DNA of 64,000 nt from an uncultured Ruminococcus sp. (lineage in GTDB: Bacteria > Bacillota > Clostridia > Oscillospirales > Ruminococcaceae), in contig ONMB01000001.1 in the NCBI GenBank assembly GCA_900318825.1, positions 1 through 64,000 of the forward strand, given 5' to 3'. This document shows positions 59,528 to 64,000 of this stretch, piece after piece (position 1 is the stretch's first letter; every line of letters starts with the position of its first letter). Made by a program: the position numbers and the translations under genes. The notes beneath the pieces are model-generated. The model was not told the origin of the DNA. It did not search any database and saw only the letters and a program-made list of their open reading frames with translations.

Positions 59528-61705
59528 TCAATCACGGGAATACTGCTTGGATACCGAAAGCTCACCGGAAGCTATCTTCGCCTTCATATCCTCATAGGTC
59601 ACAGGCTTGCTGAAATAGAAGCCCTGTACCTTGCTGCAGCCGATCTCACCGAGAAACTCAAACTGCTCCTTCGTCTCAACGCCCTCAGAAAGTGATATCA
59701 TACCGAGCTGCTGAGTGAGCTTGACGATATTCTGGAGGATAGTCTTGATCTTTTCATTGCTGCCGAAGCCGCTGAGGAATTTCATATCTATCTTCAGAAC
59801 ATCGAACTTGTAGTCCTTGAGAACGTTCAGCGATGAATAGCCGCTTCCGAAGTCATCGAGCCATATGCTGTAACCCGAAGCATGGAGACGATTCATGGCG
59901 CTCTGGAGGAAGTTCTGCTGCTCTGTGAGAGCACTCTCAGTTATCTCGACATCGAGGTAGTTCTTGGGAACGTTGTACTTCTCGGCTGTCTCGGTCAGGA
60001 AGCCCACTATATCGCAGAGCTCGAAATCAAGGCGTGAGAAGTTGAGCGATACCGGTGCGAACGGCTCGTTGTTGTCGCGGGCATTGCGGTAATCGCGGCA
60101 GACGAGCTCAATTATGCACTGGTCGAGCTTGTGTATCTGACGGTACTCCTCGAGAACGTCGATGAACATTCCCGGAGGAAGCAGACCGTAATTCGGATCC
60201 TGCCACCTCGCAAGCGCCTCGAAGCCGATGACAGAGCGGTCTGTCGTTGATATAACAGGCTGATAGAAAACCTTGATATAGCCGTTCTGTATCGCGTTGT
60301 CGATGTTGTTGACGATATACTGCTTCAGTGAGAATTTCTTCTCGAGGTTTTCGTCATACAGACGATAGCCGCGGCCGTAATGCTTCTTTATGAAGTTGCA
60401 GGCAAAACGTGCCTTGTCGCAGGCGTGACTTATCTCGTCGCTTGCTGCGGGCTTGTACGCGCCGCACTTGAGCGTCAGCTGCACCTCGCCCTGAAGCTCC
60501 TTCACACGGTCGGAGAGCTTCTGGATCACCTCCATAGAACCCTCCTGCTTCGTAAGAACAACAAAGTGGTCGTCGGAATATCTCGATACGAGCGAGCCTT
60601 TAAACGCCTCATTAATGAATTCAGCAAACTTTATGAGCAGCTCGTTGCCCTCATAAAAGCCGTACTTGTCATTGTAGGACTTGAAATTCTCTATATCAAA
60701 GAAGAGAATAATGAGGTCCTCATTGTCAGCTTCGGCGGAGTTGAGGAGCTTCTCGCCTTCTGAACGGAAATACACCATATTGTGTATGCCGGTCAGTTCG
60801 TCCTCGACCGATATGCGGCTGAGATAAGCGTTGATGTCCTCGAGGTTCTCGTCCTTCTGTGCCTGAGAGAGCGTCTTGTTGTAGTTGGCGATACAGAAGA
60901 GCAGCGTCGAGAGCCACATCGTGAAGCCGTTTATCTTGATGCCGTCGCCGAGTCCGGGCTTGACTGTTGAGAAGTCAACTACGCCCTTGAATTTGCCTAC
61001 GGTACTAAGGTCGATCATGCCGCTGAGACGGTAGTAGAAAATGAGGTATGAGGACGTCAGCACAAGAAATCCCCACAAAGGCTTCCACACGAGCAGACAC
61101 ACAACAAAGAGCTCCATCGTGAGGAACGCGAGCATCTGTTCGCCCTTGGCATAGCCGTTTGCGGAAATATAGATGCCGAAATTTATACACACGAACGAGA
61201 AAACGTACATAACACACAGACTGTACCTTTTCTTTGCCTCGCCGTTTGCAAGTAGTATGAACGAAAGAACTATCATTGCCAGCGCACCGGCAAACAGTAT
61301 GATATAGTTGATAAGGTCGGGAGTCTGCTTGCTGCTTCCGGGGTATTCGGCGAACATCTTTACTTCAAATGCCGCGACCGCCCCGCACATCAGTATGACT
61401 GCAATAGCCAGCCACCGCTGCTTCCGCATATTGAACAGCGCTCTCACCGCGAACAGCAGCATCAGTATACCTGAGCCGAGAAGCAGGAAATAGTTCGAGA
61501 AATACTTCTCGGTAAGCACCCAGACCTGACTTTGCAGGTTTTTCTGAAATATCGTCTTTATCATGCGGAGTATCATCCACAATTCAAGCACTATGACAAC
61601 AACAGACATATATATGCTCGCACGCATATTAGTTGCGTAAAAATAGTCTCTGACATACTTCGTCTGTTTTTCCAATCCGAGGTATCTCTGGATCTTTTCC
61701 TTCAC
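59528..61705 (-). CDS. membrane GGDEF-EAL protein, probable c-di-GMP phosphodiesterase
   Basis: 725 residues from GTG 61705, which has AGAGGTGA at suitable distance; ATG 61732 has none. About seven membrane helices (residues 25-255), a GGDEF domain with degenerate site YSDDHFVVL in place of GGDEF (about 290-450), and an EAL domain (about 460-710) with FEALARWQD, LNFSRLDF, LDDFGSGYSS and KIDMKFL intact. The first domain is probably regulatory and the second active. Confidence 0.9.
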   Translation of the reverse strand: MKEKIQRYLGLEKQTKYVRDYFYATNMRASIYMSVVVIVLELWMILRMIKTIFQKNLQSQVWVLTEKYFSNYFLLLGSGILMLLFAVRALFNMRKQRWLAIAVILMCGAVAAFEVKMFAEYPGSSKQTPDLINYIILFAGALAMIVLSFILLANGEAKKRYSLCVMYVFSFVCINFGIYISANGYAKGEQMLAFLTMELFVVCLLVWKPLWGFLVLTSSYLIFYYRLSGMIDLSTVGKFKGVVDFSTVKPGLGDGIKINGFTMWLSTLLFCIANYNKTLSQAQKDENLEDINAYLSRISVEDELTGIHNMVYFRSEGEKLLNSAEADNEDLIILFFDIENFKSYNDKYGFYEGNELLIKFAEFINEAFKGSLVSRYSDDHFVVLTKQEGSMEVIQKLSDRVKELQGEVQLTLKCGAYKPAASDEISHACDKARFACNFIKKHYGRGYRLYDENLEKKFSLKQYIVNNIDNAIQNGYIKVFYQPVISTTDRSVIGFEALARWQDPNYGLLPPGMFIDVLEEYRQIHKLDQCIIELVCRDYRNARDNNEPFAPVSLNFSRLDFELCDIVGFLTETAEKYNVPKNYLDVEITESALTEQQNFLQSAMNRLHASGYSIWLDDFGSGYSSLNVLKDYKFDVLKIDMKFLSGFGSNEKIKTILQNIVKLTQQLGMISLSEGVETKEQFEFLGEIGCSKVQGFYFSKPVTYEDMKAKIASGELSVSKQYSRD

Positions 61706-61862
61706 CACGTTCACCTCTCTAACTGTAAACAATTATTGCTAAATCTGAACTTGATCATAATTCAATTATAGCAAAATGCACTCATTTTGTCAATGCTTGT
61801 TTATGAATTTTGTGTGAACAATTCAAAAGAACAACTCTTGCATACAGGCTTTATCAAACAAA

Positions 61863-61886
61863 AAGGCGAACCTTGCGGTTCGCCTT
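61863..61886 (-). terminator. terminator of the hydrogenase-like gene
   Basis: AAGGCGAACC TTGC GGTTCGCCTT, followed by TTTTTGTTT on the minus strand. Confidence 0.8.
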
Positions 61887-61905
61887 GATATGCACTGTTG
61901 AGCCG

Positions 61906-63585
61906 TTATGACTCTGAATTGACAAGTGCCTCGTTGATGTTGTCAACAAGAGTTCTGATAGCGTCGATGGACTTATGTATGCCCTCGGAGCTCTCGGTGG
62001 TCTTGTTTACATTGTCGTCGAGTGCGCTGAATGCGGAAATAGTCATCTCGAGTATATTGATGAGCTGCTTTACGCTGTCGGCATCCATTGTGGGATTTTC
62101 GTTACAGAATGCAACAACATTCTGGAGAAGATCCTTAACTACGGAAGCTCTCTCGCTCGTAGCAGATGTGGACTCGCCGATAGTGTCCATATTGGCAGTG
62201 ATATCCTTTACCTCGCTCTTGAGCTTGTTGGAGAGCTCGAGACATTCAGCAGTGATCTCAGCAAGTCTCTCGTGCTGCTTAGCGAGTTCGGAGTGTCTTG
62301 CAAGGAGTACGGACTTAGCGTGAACAACGCAGTTCTCAGGAGTATTCACTCCGCGGGCAATAGCGATAGCCATATCACGGCAGCCGTTATATCCGCAGGC
62401 ACGGCAGTTGTAGTTTCTGTCCTCCTCAGTATGCTTGCCCATTTTTTCAAAGATAGGCTCGAGCTGCTTTGCATTCGGAACAGGTGCAGGCATTGTGCCC
62501 TTGTAGGTTCTTACGAAGTCAGCTACTCTCAGCTCCTCGTCGAAGCGCTTGAAGAGCTTATCCTCGCCTCTGCCCATGATACCGCCGGACTTGCGGCGTC
62601 CCTTGGCTTCGAGCTCGATAGTTCTCATAGTTGCCATAACGTCGAATGCTGTCTGTGTTGTACCGGTAGCCGGACCTATATTACAGCCGGATTCACATGA
62701 GAGAACATCAAAAACCTGAGGATGCTTGGACTCAGACATTCTTGAATACATATCCAGTTCAGGATATACCTTGTGTACACCCTCTGAGGTAGTGATATTG
62801 AGCTCAGGATCGTGGAGCCAGAGATTGTCTCTGAAGCCGCCCGGACGTGAATATACAGAACCGAGCTGTCCCTGAGTATCCTCAAACTTATACTCAAAGT
62901 CCTCAGTGGTATTTGTGGGAATGGTTATACCGTTTCTCTCAAAGTAATCCATGAGCTTCTTGAAGGTAACGTTGTAATCCACGAGACCTGTCTCTGTGAA
63001 TTCCGCCTTCTTTGCGATACACGGAGAGAGGTAGGCAATAGGATTTGTCCTTCTGAGATACTGCTTTATGTATACTGCTGCACAGGCAACAGGGCTGTGT
63101 ACCGGTGAGAGATTAGAGAGCATCTTCGGGACATATGTCTCGACATATTTTACGATCGCAGCACACTGCTGTGTTACGATGTTGCCCAGTTTGCCCTGCT
63201 CGAACATTCTGAGATGCACCCATGTGCAGATATCAGCACCGAGCGATACGTCATATACAGAACATCCCTGCTTCTTGAACCATTCGAGTATTCCCTTCCA
63301 CTTGTTCGGGAAAACAGTCTTTATAGCAGGAGAAGCCATGATTATCATCTTCTCCTTGATGACTCTCGACATACATTCCTCTGTATCGTCGATAAAGTCT
63401 CTTGCACCGTGCTTGCAGACCTTTACACATTCACCGCAGGCAATACACTTGTTCGGATCGACCGAAGTGACAAATCTGCCGTCGTCCAGACGCTTTACAA
63501 CGTTTGCTTCAGAAGCAGGACAAGCGCGGACGCAGGCATTACAGCCCTGACATTTTTCGGGCTTTACGATAACGAGTTCATTCAT
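61906..63585 (-). CDS. sensory-type [FeFe]-hydrogenase-like protein (HydS-like)
   Basis: 559 residues. Two N-terminal 4Fe-4S sites (CQGCNACVRACP, CIACGECVKVC), then a hydrogenase large-subunit domain (about 80-370). The catalytic loops are altered: L1 reads TQQCAAIVKYVE rather than TSCCPGW, L2 LSPCIAKKAEF, L3 LSCESGCNIGP. A third Fe-S motif follows (NCRACGYNGCRDMA, about 410) and a C-terminal coiled coil as in chemoreceptors (about 440-555). Loss of the proton-relay Cys in L1 is typical of the putative sensory group, so it probably senses H2 or redox state. Upstream gene at 63652 is on the same strand. Confidence 0.87.
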   Translation of the reverse strand: MNELVIVKPEKCQGCNACVRACPASEANVVKRLDDGRFVTSVDPNKCIACGECVKVCKHGARDFIDDTEECMSRVIKEKMIIMASPAIKTVFPNKWKGILEWFKKQGCSVYDVSLGADICTWVHLRMFEQGKLGNIVTQQCAAIVKYVETYVPKMLSNLSPVHSPVACAAVYIKQYLRRTNPIAYLSPCIAKKAEFTETGLVDYNVTFKKLMDYFERNGITIPTNTTEDFEYKFEDTQGQLGSVYSRPGGFRDNLWLHDPELNITTSEGVHKVYPELDMYSRMSESKHPQVFDVLSCESGCNIGPATGTTQTAFDVMATMRTIELEAKGRRKSGGIMGRGEDKLFKRFDEELRVADFVRTYKGTMPAPVPNAKQLEPIFEKMGKHTEEDRNYNCRACGYNGCRDMAIAIARGVNTPENCVVHAKSVLLARHSELAKQHERLAEITAECLELSNKLKSEVKDITANMDTIGESTSATSERASVVKDLLQNVVAFCNENPTMDADSVKQLINILEMTISAFSALDDNVNKTTESSEGIHKSIDAIRTLVDNINEALVNSES

Positions 63586-63651
63586 CTTGATATACCCCTC
63601 ATATATGTTTATTTGACCGGAGAAATCTTGGCTCCGGAAGATATTATGTCC

Positions 63652-64000
63652 TTAATTTTTATCTCCGAGTGCGCTTGCCTGAGCTGCGAGCGCTGCAAGG
63701 TCGATCTTTCCGCTTTTCTTCTCAGCAGGCTTTTCCTCTGCTGCGGCAGGCTCTTCAGCAGCCGGCTCTGACTTGGACTCAGCAGGCTTATCGCCTGTCT
63801 TTTCGAGCTTTTCAAGTGCCTCTGCCATCTGCTTCAGCTTATCGAGTCCTTCCTTCTGCTTCTGTCTTTCCTCTTCACGGGCTGCATTTTCTTCCTCTCT
63901 TGCTCTGAGAGCTTCTCTCTTGGGAGGCTCGGGAAGGTCGAGGTCAAGGCGTTCGGGCTCCCTGAACACGGGTACTCCGCCCTCTCTGAGAGTATTGCTT
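63652..64000 (-). CDS. C-terminal part of a protein cut by the window edge
   Basis: Open to the edge; the visible 116 residues begin SNTLREGGVPVFREPERLD, pass into a charged coiled coil (REEENAAREEERQKQKEGLD) and an Ala/Glu/Pro/Lys-rich tail ending LAALAAQASALGDKN. It ends 66 bases before the hydrogenase-like gene, so probably the same operon. The N-terminal domain that would identify it is outside the window. Confidence 0.6.
   Translation of the reverse strand, partial: SNTLREGGVPVFREPERLDLDLPEPPKREALRAREEENAAREEERQKQKEGLDKLKQMAEALEKLEKTGDKPAESKSEPAAEEPAAAEEKPAEKKSGKIDLAALAAQASALGDKN

Noticed and set aside
1..64000. tRNA, rRNA and CRISPR arrays
   Set aside because: Reading through the window I saw no cloverleaf with a typical T-loop sequence, no rRNA-like stretch and no regularly spaced direct repeats. 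The only tandem-like repeats are coding repeats in the proline-rich gene. A tRNA scan would settle this.

Overview
The window looks like chromosome of a cellulosome-forming, fibre-degrading Ruminococcus-like Firmicute (Oscillospiraceae). The evidence is four secreted proteins with dockerin modules (an M4 protease, a GH127, a GH5/esterase and a GH43-like protein), a SigI/RsgI-type regulatory pair, a GH3 lipoprotein, a sensory-type [FeFe]-hydrogenase protein, Firmicute-style promoters and AGGAGG ribosome sites, and sporulation genes (cwlD-like, spoVT, spoVM). No rRNA, tRNA or CRISPR array was seen.

Layout. 276-13742: a CwlD-type spore amidase gene is cut in two inside its catalytic LDAGHGG motif by a segment of about 12.74 kb (437-13185). 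That segment carries a large serine recombinase. Joining the flanks at the shared TCACGGCG restores a 241-residue reading frame, and joining the segment's own ends gives a near-symmetric 38-bp attP-like site. Its cargo is an rtcB remnant with a 56-residue partner ORF, an anti-sigma-like protein, an M4 protease, a DUF134-NifX protein with an MBL hydrolase, a DUF5131-DUF4186 protein and a GH127 arabinofuranosidase. 13.7-26 kb: a papain-like membrane protease, tmk and aroC, the GH5-dockerin-SGNH enzyme divergent from sigI-rsgI, a proline-rich secreted repeat protein and a GH3 enzyme. 26-33.6 kb: two ECF-like sigma/anti-sigma pairs flanking glk-manA. 33.9-42.8 kb: spoVT, a small lipoprotein module, galE, a GH43-like dockerin protein and the dTDP-rhamnose operon (rfbACBD). 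42.9-46.7 kb: an rtcB operon with an attenuator-like leader, and a DHH phosphoesterase. 46.8-50.8 kb: a scar region with a 1.1-kb copy of the 34.3-35.4 kb segment joined to remnants of a second mobile element and an Lgt-family fragment. 50.7-64 kb: three GGDEF/EAL-type proteins, spoVM, a TSCPD protein, pspA, a TtcA-like enzyme with a FadR-type regulator, a PIG-L deacetylase and a sensory-hydrogenase protein.

How the parts may work together. Plant cell-wall enzymes dominate. The GH127 and GH5 promoters share a 29-bp box abutting the -35 element, although one gene lies inside the mobile segment and the other outside it. The sigI gene and the proline-rich protein gene share a promoter of SigI type (ACCCCG, 18 bases, CGyA). 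The strongest candidate for an undescribed system is the intervening element in cwlD. It resembles the skin-type elements of Bacillus, in which a serine recombinase restores a sporulation gene by excision, but here the element also carries dockerin-bearing enzymes. The second is a leader of promoter, Cys-rich 30-codon ORF and intrinsic terminator in front of rtcB. All functional statements are inferred from sequence features and remembered family signatures; no database search was run.
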